Assembly: GCA_026874595.1 (NCBI GenBank)
Contig: CM049315.1
Span: 61,503,389 to 61,567,388 of the forward strand
DNA: 64,000 bases
DNA from: Sipunculus nudus
Lineage: Eukaryota > Annelida > Sipuncula > Golfingiida > Sipunculidae
Direction of reading: 5' to 3'
The position numbers and the translations under genes were made by a program. The notes under the pieces are model-generated. The model saw only the letters and a program-made list of their open reading frames with translations. It did not search any database and was not told the DNA's origin. Positions 20,957 through 32,420 of the stretch are shown here, piece by piece. Numbering within the stretch: the first letter of the stretch is position 1; every line of letters begins with the position of its first letter.

Positions 20957-22439
20957 CAGTATTATATGGATATTTGCATACGCTAAAGGAGGATGGTCAT
21001 TTCACTGGCAATCAGCTGGATAAGAAACTGTTCTGGTTTTGATATGTAACTGCTTATACGTGGAAATAATACAAGGCGCAAGGGCCCAAGGTCTCACCCA
21101 GTAAACTTCTAACAAATAGCAAAAGAGAAATAGAAAATCAGAAAAGAGTTACAAATTGTGTAGTTTACAAAATGTGACATGCTCTGCATAAAAATTAAGC
21201 CAAAAAATAAACATAAATAGTCATCTTTTTCCATTGTGGTTTCATAGTATCTATTGGTCTATCATGCATTGTCGTCGAGACAATTTGAAGCACAATTCTT
21301 CTTTTTTTCCGTTCAGTGTCAAATTAGCTGTACACCAGAAGACATTCTATAAGTTATTTCCTATTTGTGTGACTGAATAAATATATGTTTAGAAGGCATG
21401 TTTTCCAAGATACATCTAAGTACAAACTTAAACTCTTTGAAATCACAACATGAGGTCCAAAGTTTACAAGCAAAATGAAAGGATACACGTTTTACAAGAT
21501 AACTACATACTTATCTTGCACCATTATCCAGAATCGATCAATTGAACCTTTAGTCAAAATATGCGAGCTTGCCTGCCAGGTAGTGTAAATATATGCATCT
21601 CAGCAAGGGTTCATACGTAACCCACACTATATGGGCATTATGTATATTGGCTACTTTTCCTAACAAGTTCAATGCAAACTTAAAGATAATAAAAAAATCA
21701 CTTCAAGCATGTCTGTATGAGTGGCTGAACCAATTGGTTGTTAACTATCAATGATTAAGGTACACTAATTGAACATGATGTGAATACTTCTCTTGAGACT
21801 TGGGGTCAGCCAGGGTCCACTTTGAAGAACTGGAACAGTACAGTCGCTGGAATGGTTCAAGAATTATTGGTGTCAAGGAGAACTAAATTTATAACAGAAA
21901 TAAAAGTAATAAAAATAATTGATAAAGAAATAAAGTCTGGGAAATTTTCGAGAGGATTTGAGGCCAAGTTGACCCCTGGATGATTGACAGGATGCACAGG
22001 GTAGGACGCACAGGCAAACAGAACCGGCCAATTCTGATTAAATTTGTTAGCTACGTAACTGTAGACAGAATGTGACAATGAAAAGAAAAACGCTCAAATC
22101 AGATTCTAATCTAATTACAGATTCAAGTTATTACGGGAAGCTAAAGAACACACAAAAAAATCAACTGACATGAACCTCTGATGGAAGAGTGATTGTGAAA
22201 ACTGAGGATGGTTCATAAGTGCATATCCTGCATGTGAAAAAACTACAAAAACTCTGTGTGAACATTATAATATTTCATTACTTAAGATAAAATCTGCTTG
22301 TTATATTATTTTTGCACAAGTAGTTCCATTAAGTGTACTGAACTAAGATGCATATTAATTATATTAATTTATGCTATTGTAATATGGAGGATCCATGGAA
22401 TATATGTTTTTCCATTGTATTAAGTTTCTGTCCAATATT
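20957..22439. other. Non-coding AT-rich stretch
   Basis: I see no coding frame with recognisable motifs, no terminal repeats and no tandem array here. It may be unique sequence between insertions. Confidence 0.4.
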
Positions 22440-22585
22440 ATCAAAATATCCAAAGAAATAGTGGCCAAACTCCTGAAAGAAATTCAACCTTTCAAAGCTG
22501 TGGGCCTGATGCCATTCCGAACATGGTTTTACGTAAGTGTGCAGACAACATCTCACCAGGACTAAGTGTACTATTCCAAAAGTCT
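22440..22585 (+). pseudogene. LINE reverse-transcriptase fragment, left half of a split element
   Basis: EIVAKLLKEIQPFKA, then (after a one-base slip near 22505) MVLRKCADNISPGLSVLFQK. This is the KLLK.IKP.KA.GPD.IPN...ISP.L..LFQ.S block of LINE reverse transcriptases. It stops at the 10-bp sequence CCAAAAGTCT (22576-22585), where the minus-strand L1-like element was inserted. The coding sense continues past that element at 29857. Confidence 0.75.
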
Positions 22586-22743
22586 CTTTTTTTTTTTTTT
22601 TTTTTATTATACAAAAAGAAAATATACAACATACACACATACATAAAAACATACAAATACATATTGAACCTTCACAATAATACGATCATTTTCAGCATCC
22701 TTTTTAACTAAGTTTACCTTTTTGATAAAATTAAACAAATATT

Positions 22744-25700
22744 TAGTTACTCTTCGAGTATACACAGTATTGGTGCCCACTTAATATGGTGTTGGTTTAA
22801 CTTGTCATTTTTTATTGCAATTTCTTTTTCAATATTCAATGTGACTTTAATAAAATATTGAACCCCCCCCCCCCCTTTCGTTGGCTTTTCATTACCACAT
22901 CTAGTAATATATAAATACCTCTTTACCATCAATGTTAAAAAGTTCATCCAGTTATCATCATCGCACCCTAAAATAACATTCTCCACAGACCATCTGTATG
23001 TGGAACTGACTGAACCATGTTGCTTTAACTCCAACAATATATCTCTCCACAAAAGTTTCGTGAAATCACATTTCCAGAAAAAGTGTATTATGTTTCTTCA
23101 CAAGATTTGCAGAAGGAACACTTATTATGATCTATTTTCTTAATCCTGAACAAGAAAGGGTTCAGTGTCACTCTGCGGTGCAGGATTCTAAACTGAAAAT
23201 ATTGCAGTTTACTAGATATTGTTGATGAATATAAATTTTCAAATCCTTTTAATATCTTATTTTCTATTTCACCATTAAATTCTTTGTTCCATTTTAAAAT
23301 CGTATTGTATGGTTTTTCTGAAATTTTCTTTAATATATCTGCATACACTTGTTTTGTGCCATCTTTTTTGGTTATAAGTCTATCCACTAAACTAATACTT
23401 GGCGATAATGCTGTGAGCCTATCGTGACTTTTTATAGTACTTTTCCATGTTTCTGGAATTGCCCTTAATAGTCCATGGTAGCTAAGGAAATCAATATGTA
23501 CATTATACTTATCCCAAAACTCTTGATAACTCATCCAAACTGAATCTGACAGTGAAGTACTGACTATATCTTTAATATATTTCACTCCAGCATCAAATAG
23601 TTTCCTATAGAAAACTACTCTGTTATTTATCCTGATATGAGAATTAAACCACAACCCTTGCCGTATTATATCATCATACACAACTGGAACATGATAATTG
23701 TATTTACACCAGGCAGATAACACATCATCCCAAAAACATATATAGTTCCTACATATTTCTTTTCTGTCCTGATCAGCAAGGTTACACTTAAATGAATGTT
23801 CACCCATTTTAAAATATTGTAAAACAACCTTTTTTCATGAGTTATCTGATTCTTTACATAGTATCCTTTTTATCCAAGCAATTTTAAGTGATGCATCTTG
23901 AGAACATAAATGATTCATACTCAGGCCACCTTCTTCTTTTGGTGCAATTAAGATATTTCTTTTTATTAACTCTCTACCTTTACCCCATATAAATTTATAT
24001 ATCATTTTATCAACTTGTGCAAAATATGTTTCGGTGGGCTTGGTAGTACAGATAGTAAATAAATAAATTGTGACATTATGAATGATTTAATAATAGTGAT
24101 CTTCCCCTTTGGAGTAAGCTTTCTCTCTTTCCAGACTGATATTATGCTTTTTATTTTATTTATTTTTGGGATATAGTTCAAATTTATTACATTTTGTAAT
24201 GACGATGTTATTATGACTCCCAGTATATTCACCTGATTGACCCAGGAAAGCCCCAATTTTCTAACTTCATCCTTTTCAGTGTATTTTACTGTACTCATTG
24301 GCATAACATGTGTTTTTTCTAAATTAATTTTTAGTCCTGATACATGACTAAATTCATGAAATAACTTAATAACATGACTAATACTGTTAATATCTTTAAG
24401 AAATAGAATCGTATCATCCGCATACTGAGCTATTTTAAATAAATTGTTTTGATAATCTATACCTTTAATATTACTTTCTGCTCTAATAACACTAGCTAGT
24501 AATTCTATACTCAACACAAATAATAAAGGTGACAGTGGACAACCCTGTCTTACTCCTCTAGAGACCTTAAAGAAACCGGAGTTGTATCCGTTATTCATAA
24601 TACAACTACTGATATCATTATACATTGTCTTTATCATCGATATTGTCACATCATCAAAGTTCATATTTTCTAAGGATTTATATATATAGTCCCATTCTAA
24701 AAAATCAAAAGCCTTTTCATAATCGACTGTCAGTAGGAAAGCTTTTTGCTTCATGTTACTTATATTATTTATCAATGTAATTACCTTATTAATATTCTCA
24801 CCTATGTAGCGTCCACTAATAAAACCGGTTTGGTCATCATTGATTAGATCAGGAATTACAGCTTTTATTCTATTTGATATGCACTTTGAAATAATCTAAT
24901 AATCGCAATTTAGTAAAGTAAGAGGTCTCCAGTTTTTCAAATATTGAAGATCCTTTCCTTTTTTTGGTAATAAACTGATTATACCTTGTCTTTGTGTTAT
25001 TGGTAATAAGCCTGTCTCAAAAGAGTAATGTACAGAATCCATGAAATAAGGTTTTATGTCCTGCCAAAATATTTTATAAAATTCTATTTGAAGTCCATCA
25101 CTTCCTGGTGATTTTCCGTTTTTAAAAGATCTCATACTTTGAAATAATTCTGCTTCAGTTAGCTTTCCACTCCCTGTTGCATTTTTAATTTTTCTGACCT
25201 GCATATTGTGTTTATGTATAAATGTATTAAATTTTGTGGCCTATATGAAGGTTCAGATGTAAATAATTTTTCAAAATAGTGTCTCTCTGCTTTTAATATC
25301 TCATTTGGATCATAATTCATATTTCCATCATTATTCAATTTACTTATAAGTTTCTTATTATAGTTTCGTTTTTCCATGTTCAGAAAGTATTTTGTAGATT
25401 TTTCTCCTTCTTCATACCATCTTATTTTGCTCCGAACAATCGCTCCTTTTGTTTTAATCTCTAGAAATTTATTTAGTTTTTCTTCAGCTTCTTTAATTTG
25501 CAGACAAAGCAATGCATTTGGGTAATTAGGGTGATTTTTCATTTTATTTATTTTCTGTTCTAGAAGGACTATTTCTGATTTTCTTTTCTTTTTTTCATTA
25601 ATACATTTTGATTGTATCCCAAAGCAAGTTAGGATTAGCTTCCTTATTTTCTTCTGCAGTTTCCTTGATACATTTTTTTATATTTTCAACTAAGTCCTTA

Positions 25701-26473
25701 TCTCTTAATTATGACAGATTTAACTTCCAAAATCCTGGGCCACGTTTGTTATGAAAAGTTTTAATGCAAAGATCTATTGCTGAATGGTCAGTTTTGTAAC
25801 CATGTGTTATTTTAGCACTTCTGGTGTAATTTGTCAATATTCTGGAAATGAGAAAAAAATCTATTCTGCTGGCTGTATACTTGGGATTCAATCGGGACCA
25901 GGTAAATTGTCTTTTAATTGGATTTAGATAACGCCAGGGATCTATCAGATCCAATTCCTCCATCCACTCATGTAGAGTGGAGATAACTCGACTATAGCCA
26001 GTATATGTAATTGAAGTTTTGTCTAGTTTAGTATTAATGACAGTGTTCAAATCGCCTCCAATAATATTAGTTTCATTATCAGTTGTTTCCAGTTTATGGA
26101 ATAAATTCATGTAAAATTCAGGGTTAGGTCTGTTTGGGGCATATACATTGCATAAGTTTAAACGTAAATTACCAATAGTTATGTCCAACACGATGGTTCT
26201 CCCATCCTTATCCATGTAAATATTATGTATATCATGAGATAATTTATTTTTTATTAATATAGCAACACCGCGAGCATTCATATCTCCATGATTTAAAATC
26301 ATCAAATGTCCCCATTCAGCTTTCCACTGCGAAGCAGTGTTGGAGGAACTATGAGTTTCTTGTAAAAGTATTATGTTATGTTGTTTCTTCTGTAGCCAAT
26401 AAAATAACTGTCTTCGTTTCATGTAATTCTGCAGCCCCCTAACATTAAGTGAAAGTATTTTTACATCCTCCAT
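22744..26473 (-). pseudogene. L1-like ORF2: APE endonuclease, reverse transcriptase, zinc knuckle
   Basis: Starts MEDVKILSLNVRGLQNYMKR, the usual N-terminus. The endonuclease shows IILLQETHSS, IIGGDLNTVI, FTWSRLNP...SRIDFFL and TDHSAIDL, with the catalytic E, D, N, D and H positions present. Next comes GAIVRSKIRWYEEGEKSTKYF, then the reverse transcriptase: SPGSDGLQIEFYK, NWRPLTLLNCDY, FLLTVDYEKAFDFLEWDYI, GVRQGCPLSPLLF and the catalytic YADDTILF. The C-terminal CSFCKSCEET plus WRDIL is the CCHC region. It is broken into about six frames, with lesions near 25700, 25540, 25180, 24895, 24040, 23830 and 23080. Confidence 0.88.
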
Positions 26474-27377
26474 CTGAAGAATATTGTACTAAATCTGTTC
26501 GTTAACAATTTCAATTTGCCACAAATAACATTACCAAAAATCTCTACACAATATACTACACTAACAACACATCTCTCGTTATTTAACTTTAAGTTGAATA
26601 TCTTAATCACTGTTATTAACATTCCAATCTCCAAGAGTGAAGCATGTCTTCGGTAATAACATGCATGCTTGCTTACATAATTTGGGAATACTGAACATAT
26701 ACAAATGACATAAATACAACAATACATTACTCACCAAACGTGAAGTACCAAAATATAACAACCTATGTCCGTGTCACATAAATACTAAACCTAGCACCTC
26801 TCTAAAGCTCAAAAGTCTCTGCTTCTAACTGAGCTCGCGCCCCGTCTGGCAGTTTGTTAACGTCGCCATAGTATTCGCTCTATCACGGTGCTACCTCTAA
26901 CTTGGTGCTTAAGCAACGCACAGGGAAGCTGTTACAACCCATAATGTAATAACCGGCCCATAATGTAATAACGGCCCATATTGTAATAAAAACGACCCAT
27001 AATGTAATAATCATACCCTGCCCATATTGTAATAAAACTGGCCCATACTGTAATAACGTCCCATAATGTAATAAAAAACGGCCCATATTGTAATAACGGC
27101 CCATATTGTAATAAAAACGACCCATATTGTAATAATCATACCCTACCCATATTGTAATAAAACGGGAAGTGGGAAAAACGACCCATATTGTAATAACATA
27201 TTTATATTGTAATAACATATGTTTAAGCTCAAGAATGACAGGGCACACGCTTAGTGTCATTTACATAATATCCTGCCCCCTCCCATACCCTCTCCATGAA
27301 CCTGTTACCAACCTTAATGAAACCATGGTTCACAATTGAATAAAAAAAATCATATTTTCATACACTAAAATATAACG

Positions 27378-27378
<1 letters not shown>

Positions 27379-27422
<44 letters not shown>

Positions 27423-27439
27423 TATTATTATTATTATTA

Positions 27440-27505
<66 letters not shown>

Positions 27506-27514
27506 GTATATATA
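27379..27514. repeat. Microsatellites (AAT)n, (ATT)n and (TA)n
   Basis: An AAT run turns directly into its complement ATT at about 27420, forming a long perfect palindrome, followed by a TA run to about 27514. It lies in the core of the foldback element. Confidence 0.95.
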
Positions 27515-28086
27515 ACAGTTGTCATAGTACCCATGTATGCATATTAGCGCCCCCCCCCCTACAACTTTCGAATTTCTAAATCCGCCACTAATCATGGCCC
27601 CCTGCCCTCCCTCAAACCGGGTTACGCCCCTGAATCTCCCCGCTCTGCGCCCTATGCTCTACCTCTAATACACAGAAACCGGCATTTTCAAATTGTTGTT
27701 TTGTTGTTCGGGCTAATTATTTTTAAAAATTAAATTGTAAACTCTTTAATCGCACGAATGACGCATCCAGGTTTTAACTTCAAATACGTGCGTTGAAAGC
27801 TCTTAATCTATACGACGTGTTATACATGTTAACCTAAGACATCTTAACCAGTACATACATAGGCACCAAAAATTTGCAGCAGTACCTCCATTTATAATTT
27901 CCAAATCTCGGGAGGTTTCGAGAGATCATATAAAATATTCTCTATGATACATTGAGCAAAACGCACTGAAATTTAAACTTTCATTTATATTTTAAAAAAG
28001 AATTAAAATACATTAAAAAGTATCGATAATGAGAGTTTTGTATATTTTATCTGTTAAAATTGACAAAATATTTACATTTTGGCGAT

Positions 28087-28087
<1 letters not shown>

Positions 28088-28150
<63 letters not shown>

Positions 28151-28161
28151 ATATATATATT
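28088..28161. repeat. (TA)n microsatellite
   Basis: Near-uninterrupted TA dinucleotides, with one ATTTAT break, in the foldback core. Confidence 0.95.
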
Positions 28162-28785
28162 ATCTTGTTTAAATACTTTATCACCCTATTTAAACACTGA
28201 TTCAACAAAAGGATAATCATGAATCATGGCCATATTTCGCTCATATTAGCTTGGTCACCGTTTTAAACAAATAGTCATTATGTAATCCAGTGGTTTTTCA
28301 TACTTGTATGTTCACTTACACATTCGTGTCACGAGAAGTCAATATTTGAATTGTCTAAATTAAGTTGCATGAACTTTGATTTATAAAATTATTGGCCGTT
28401 TACCCACCTTCGATTTTATTACAATATGGGCCGTTTTACCCACTTCCGATTTTATTACAATATGGGCAGGGTATAGTTATTACAATATGGGCCGTTTTTT
28501 ATTACATTATTGGTTATTATTACATTATGGGTCGTTTTTATTACAATATGGGCCGTTATTACATTATGGGCCAGTTATTACATTATGGGTCGTAACAGAA
28601 GCCCAGCCCCGTTCCCATCCTGCCCCGCGCAACGGAGCGCAAGACAGGCCGGAATCCGAGCTAGGCGATAACATTGAAAATCCCGCGCTTACCACGTGCT
28701 CAGGTAAACATCAGAATAAGTCCAAAAACAATAACAGAATGGTCCCTTATAAGCTCAAAACCTGTTTGTTTCGTCATCTGACCTG

Positions 28786-29745
28786 CTACTCGACCTCCGT
28801 TGTGTCAGCTGTGTTGCTAGGAGGACCCTGGATGGTTACTGGTTCCCCGTTCACATAGAGCTTCCCTCGCCAAAAGCGCACTCTCTGTCCGTCATTGAAT
28901 GCTGCGGTCATCTGCGGTTTGGCCCTCCGTTTCGTTTGATAATCCGCGGCAGTCAGGTCTTCAACAAACCGGGTCTGGTTTCATTGAAGTTTCTGTTTGC
29001 TTTTTATTATGACCTCGTTTCTGATCAGTCGACTGTGAAACCTGACAATAATGTGCCTTGGTCGTTGCCCTTTTCTGCCTGTCCTGTGTGCTATTTCAAT
29101 CTTATCCCTTATCTGTGTTTCATTTGCGTCCCCAAGCAGTTTATTTTCAGCGATGATTTTTGTAGCAGTGTTCACACAGTTTTCAGCTTTCCCTACTTCC
29201 CCAACACCTATAATTCTCAAGTTCCATTCCCTCATATATCGTTCTTGTTTATTTGTTTCTTCCTGTAATTGCTTTCTAAGGTTTTCCAAATGTAATTCAG
29301 AAATTCTTGTTTTATCTTGCAAATCATTCACCTGCTTCCGTAACATATCAACCTCCTTTGAAAGTCTTTGCTCTCGGCCTTTGTATTCTTCTACTGTATT
29401 GTCCAGCGACTGTAAACCTGTTTCTAGCACATGTACAGTTTTCTTTATGTTTGTTTGCTCTGTTGTCAGTAAATCCATTTGACCTTTCAGGTCAATATGC
29501 ATTTTGTTAATTTGCTCACTTAGTTCTTTGTTTGAGGTTTGAACCAGACGTTTTATCTCTGTCATAATATTTTGTTGGCCTAGCTGTGTGTTCAAGTCCG
29601 TAGCAGTGGCCATTGCTCCCAGTCCCTCCTCACATGACGTGGCCTCCGTACTGCCCTGCCTCCCTGGTTCTCTCTCAATAAATTTATCCATTTCACCAAC
29701 TGTCTGTCCAGGTTTTTTTCCCGTCTTACTTCTTGTATGAGACAT
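28786..29745 (-). pseudogene. L1-like ORF1 (coiled coil plus RRM-like nucleic-acid-binding domain), one internal stop
   Basis: The ATG is at 29743-29745 (MSHTRSKTGKKPGQ). The N-terminus is basic, then a long heptad-rich coiled coil follows (about residues 70-180: EIKRLVQTSNKELSEQINKM, VDMLRKQVNDLQDKT). The transposase-22-like core begins at REWNLRIIGVGEV and passes through IRDKIEIAHRTGRKG and RHIIVRFHSRLIRN. A single in-frame TGA at 28981-28983 interrupts it; the same frame then runs on through RFVEDLTAADYQTKR and VRFWRGKLYVNGEPV to a TAG at 28786-28788. So the protein would be about 319 residues if the stop were absent. The ATG further upstream is outside the usual start. Confidence 0.85.
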
Positions 29746-29856
29746 ATTTGTACCTCTTGAGCGACCACTCAAGCGACATTCAGGTAATGTTAAATCAAAA
29801 ATTGACGGAGCTCTCAGAAACACGTCTCTATCCTTGAGCCATGTGACCAAAAGTCT

Positions 29857-30070
29857 TAAGATACTGGAGACTTACCTTCAAACTGGCTCAAGGCAAATAT
29901 CTCATGTGTTTACAAATAAGGCCTACATGCCTAATGCTAACCTGTGCATTGGGAAATACACCAGGTATAATGCTTCAATGCTGGACCTTACTTTTCATGT
30001 ACATGAACAGTGCAAGTACTAAACATTTTGAATAAGAAACAATTACACAAACTGCTGAAATTCTTGCATG
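29857..30070 (+). pseudogene. LINE reverse-transcriptase fragment, right half of the split element
   Basis: Continues the sense of 22440-22585 after the second copy of the target duplication. One frame reads WLKANISCVYK followed by a stop where the family has K and then G, matching the WLKANI..VYKKG block that directly follows LFQKSL in such elements. A weak HILNKKQLHKLLKF segment near 30020-30060 may be the next block. This continuity supports the nest order: this LINE first, the L1-like element later. Confidence 0.55.
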
Positions 30071-30079
30071 GGTGCACAC

Positions 30080-30415
30080 AATACAAAAATACTTGTAGCT
30101 GGCACCACCAGTCTTGTATACAACGAAGATATCAGAGATATATACAAATGCCAAATTTCAGACTGATATAACAAACCCCTCCTGAGAAATAAGCAGGGAC
30201 ACACACTGTGCAAAAATTATTGTAGGTGGCACCACCAGTCTTGTATACGACAAAGCTATTCGATATGTATTAATATGCCCAATTTCAGGCTGATATATCA
30301 AATTCCTTTCCAGAAATAAGTCATTGTAGGTAGCGACACCTGTCTTGTGAACGAGAAAGCCATCAAAGACACAAAGACAGGTCAAAATATCAGGCAAGTA
30401 CATCACACTTACCTT
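30080..30415. repeat. Three tandem units of about 115-125 bp carrying GTAGGTGGCACCACC
   Basis: Units start with TTGTAG(C/G)TGGCACCACCAGTCTTGT-type sequence at about 30090, 30216 and 30325. Each then has a (A/G)TATACAACGA/GACAAAGC segment, CAATTTCAGGCTGATAT and CAGAAATAAG. The GGTGGCACCACC core reappears at 44350, 44810, 48180, 48905, 49565 and 49910. Confidence 0.7.
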
Positions 30416-30483
30416 GAGGCTGATGCACGGGGCTGACCAGGCTTAGGTGAGAAAGGCAGTTGCCCCCAGTGAACTGAGACAAA

Positions 30484-30909
30484 TTGCTAGCACTGAGTGA
30501 ACTCATGACCTGCACCTGGCTAGACTGAGTGAACTTTTGACCTGTACCTGGCTGCACTGAGTGAACTCTTGACCTCTTGCATAATCTGACAAAGATGGCA
30601 GTCTGCCAAAGCTATAAATAGATCCGGGCTGAACTTTGGTGCCTAATCTTGGTGCCTGAGTGAACTCTTGACCTCTTGCATAATCTGACACAGATGGCAG
30701 TCTGCCAACGCTATAAATAGAATGCAGCTACTGCACTGAGTGAACTCCTGACCTATACCTGGCTGCAATGAGTGAACTCTTGACCTGCACCTGGCTAGAC
30801 TGAGTGAACTTATGACCTGTACCTGTTGCATAATCTGACACAGTTGGCAGTCTGCCAAAGCTATAAATAGATCCAGGCTGAACTTTGGTGCCTAATCTTA
30901 TACAGTTGG
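30484..30909. repeat. Tandem array with TATA-box motifs, left part
   Basis: Mixed units of about 35 and 105-150 bp. The short unit is CTGAGTGAACTCTTGACCT(G)TACCTGG-like. The long unit ends in TTGGCAGTCTGCCAAAGC followed by TATAAATA, at 30613, 30712 and 30862. The array breaks off at 30909 where a 5.5-kb transposon is inserted, and resumes at 36399. Confidence 0.85.
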
Positions 30910-31147
30910 CACCCAGCAAACAAAATAACGTTTCGGGGACGTTAGGGTGACGTTACGTGTATGTCATGGGGACGTTCGACCCGAACGTCCTGCTGACGTG
31001 AATGTGTGGAGTTTTGTAGACGTCCCCTGAACGTCATGCTATAACGTCATGAAATGACATTCCAGGAACCTTCACACAACCTTTCAAATCCCTTTCATTT
31101 TCATGCAAACATTCATTTGGAGAACTACGTGTTTTATTTAAGATGGT

Positions 31148-31364
31148 TTATTGAAGTCTCGGTGTCAGATGTTGCGCTATGCGGGCTTTAATATTGTCCT
31201 TGGTGGCTCGAACCCCGGTTTTGATGGTTGTGCGCTGTTCCGTATATTGCAGCTGTTCTCTGTTCCGTATTACGGCTGGAGCATTCTTGGCCTGGGATTC
31301 CTTAATGGGTATAAAACAGATACTTAAGTTTCTTGAATGTTTTATGCAATGCTTTATAGGCCTC
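31148..31364 (-). CDS. Candidate terminal exon of a minus-strand gene inside the CCCAGCAAAC transposon
   Basis: The acceptor CTATTGGCAG precedes 31364, and the exon runs to a TAA at 31148-31150. Joined to the upstream exon (31766-31891) the frame is kept: that exon ends in a split Lys codon after TTKKRR, and this one continues RPIKHCIKHSRNLS, then IPIKESQAKNAPAVI, then RTTIKTGVRATKDN and ends ARIAQHLTPRLQ. Two exons joining in frame across a consensus donor and acceptor argue for a real spliced gene. I do not recognise the protein. Confidence 0.4.
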
Positions 31365-31765
31365 CTGCCAATAGAAAACATACTGCAAATATTGTATTAA
31401 CAAGTCATGTACTCAAGTAAGATTGTGGAAAAGTTACAATGCTGACAGATTGTATCAATTAAACTTAAGTAATAAAATTCAACCTTATAAAGGACATATT
31501 CTTAAATATTATAAGGATACTTCTTATTGTATAAATGAAACGTAGGGTAAAGAAAAGTTAAGTAAATAGTAATTCTGATATGATTAACTGATAGCTTAGG
31601 AAAACGAAAAGGCAATGTAAAAAGTCTTAGGACACAAGGTAAGAACAGGAATTTGTTTGCATAATTATCTCGAAGCCGACCCTTCAATTCAGTTCAGTTT
31701 TATAGATATCATTTGCTTGAATTGACAACAAGTGTTATTTATAACATAAACCTTAAAAAACTTAC

Positions 31766-31891
31766 TTTCGTCGTTTTTTCGTGGTGTGCCCCTGAGAGTC
31801 GCTAAATGGTGTATTGTTGGCATGACTGTGATCTCCCAGCAGCCCCTCACTTTGCCTTAGCTTGTGATGTCTCCCACATGCCATATGATAG
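31766..31891 (-). CDS. Candidate internal exon of the same gene
   Basis: 126 bp between acceptor GGTTACAG and donor GTAAGTTTTT, with no stop in the used frame: YHMACGRHHKLRQSEGLLGD, then NNTPFSDSQGHTTKKRRK. The upstream neighbour is a piece ending at 32657 (donor GTAAAT) that reads SSPGTSFYESS and joins in frame through AG|C. That piece can only be about 28-70 bp because a TGA lies just upstream. The basic tail (KKRRKR) could be a nuclear signal. The open frame continues past the acceptor into a hydrophobic stretch that I regard as intron. Confidence 0.4.
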
Positions 31892-32234
31892 CTGTAACCG
31901 ACACACATGAACACAACATGAATTATTAGCTTCAACAAAGAACACAAGTGACCATGCATGCTCACCAATGAAACAAATACCGTGCCCGATCGTAACATCA
32001 AATATAAAAACTTATTCAAAGTCTGTACAAAGTACAATAAAAACTGCTGAAACAGAATAATATCGCTTATAACTATATGAAAGTAAGTTGCCATGCATGC
32101 ACGTGTTTTGGTCATGTGAAACTCTTTAACCAAGATAAACATAAGATATAATTTAGTGAATATCTGGACACCAGTGGCACAGAATGCCACAAATCTGTGC
32201 TGTAATTCATTATTAAACCAAGACTTTTTAAAAT

Positions 32235-32420
32235 AAACAAAATACAGGGCCTGAACAGTCATGGGATAAATCACTCAGCTCTTTCCGCTGGTGACCAGAG
32301 TTCGATTCCAGGCGTGGATATTAGAGTTCACCCCTACACATTACCCGACGCCATAACCTCAGCTATTAACAGTGTCTAGTTATTAGTTATAATACCTATT
32401 TGTACAGTCCGTGTAAAATA
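32235..32420 (+). mobile_element. tRNA-derived SINE-like fragment
   Basis: A tRNA-like block has GAGTTCGATTCC (about 32290-32301), matching a B box, preceded at the right distance by a weak A-box-like CACTCAGCT. It is followed by an unrelated AT-rich tail with no cloverleaf acceptor arm. The stems do not pair well enough for a working tRNA. Confidence 0.45.

Larger units (their letters stand above)
26930..28597. mobile_element. Foldback-type element whose inverted ends are arrays of a CCCATAWTGTAATAA unit
   Basis: Outer termini are TGTTACAACCCATAATG on the left and its near-exact inverse CATTATGGGTCGTAACA on the right, flanked by the 5-bp duplication GAAGC (26925-26929 and 28598-28602). The left arm (26930-27210) and right arm (28395-28597) are each about 200-280 bp, built of roughly 10-14 units of 15-22 bp in which CCCATATTGTAATAA alternates with short spacers (AAACGG, AACGA, TCATACCCTG). 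The same spacers occur in the same order in both arms. The core has two large TA/AAT microsatellites and a poly-G MITE fragment, and no transposase frame. It lies between ORF1 and ORF2 of the L1-like element. Confidence 0.88.
22586..29846 (-). mobile_element. L1/Tx1-like LINE, minus strand, near full length, split by a foldback element
   Basis: The target duplication CCAAAAGTCT is at 22576-22585 and 29847-29856. The 3' end carries a poly(A) tail, seen as T on the plus strand at 22587-22605. ORF1 (28786-29745) and ORF2 (22744-26473) are both on the minus strand in the expected order. Without the foldback insert (26930-28597 plus its duplicated 5 bp) the element is about 5.6 kb. An APE endonuclease followed by a YADD reverse transcriptase, with an ORF1 bearing a coiled coil and an RRM-like region, places it in the L1 group; Tx1-like is inferred from overall resemblance. 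Confidence 0.9.

Noticed and set aside
26883-28858. Frames reading YYNMGRF or LLQYGP repeats
   Set aside because: They are translations of the CCCATATTGTAATAA arrays in the foldback arms.
28936-29510. Plus-strand frames opposite the L1-like ORF1, Cys- and Ser-rich
   Set aside because: Antisense shadows of a well-supported coiled-coil ORF1.
30503-30919. Three overlapping minus-strand frames with repeated SDYARGQEFTQ
   Set aside because: Translation of the TATA-box tandem array, not a repeat protein.
31762-32274. A single 170-residue minus-strand protein with membrane-like segments
   Set aside because: Only the last about 42 codons lie between good splice sites; the hydrophobic remainder is AT-rich and looks like intron.
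32270-32330. A functional tRNA gene
   Set aside because: A B box is present but the acceptor stem and other arms do not pair; it is better read as a tRNA-derived SINE.
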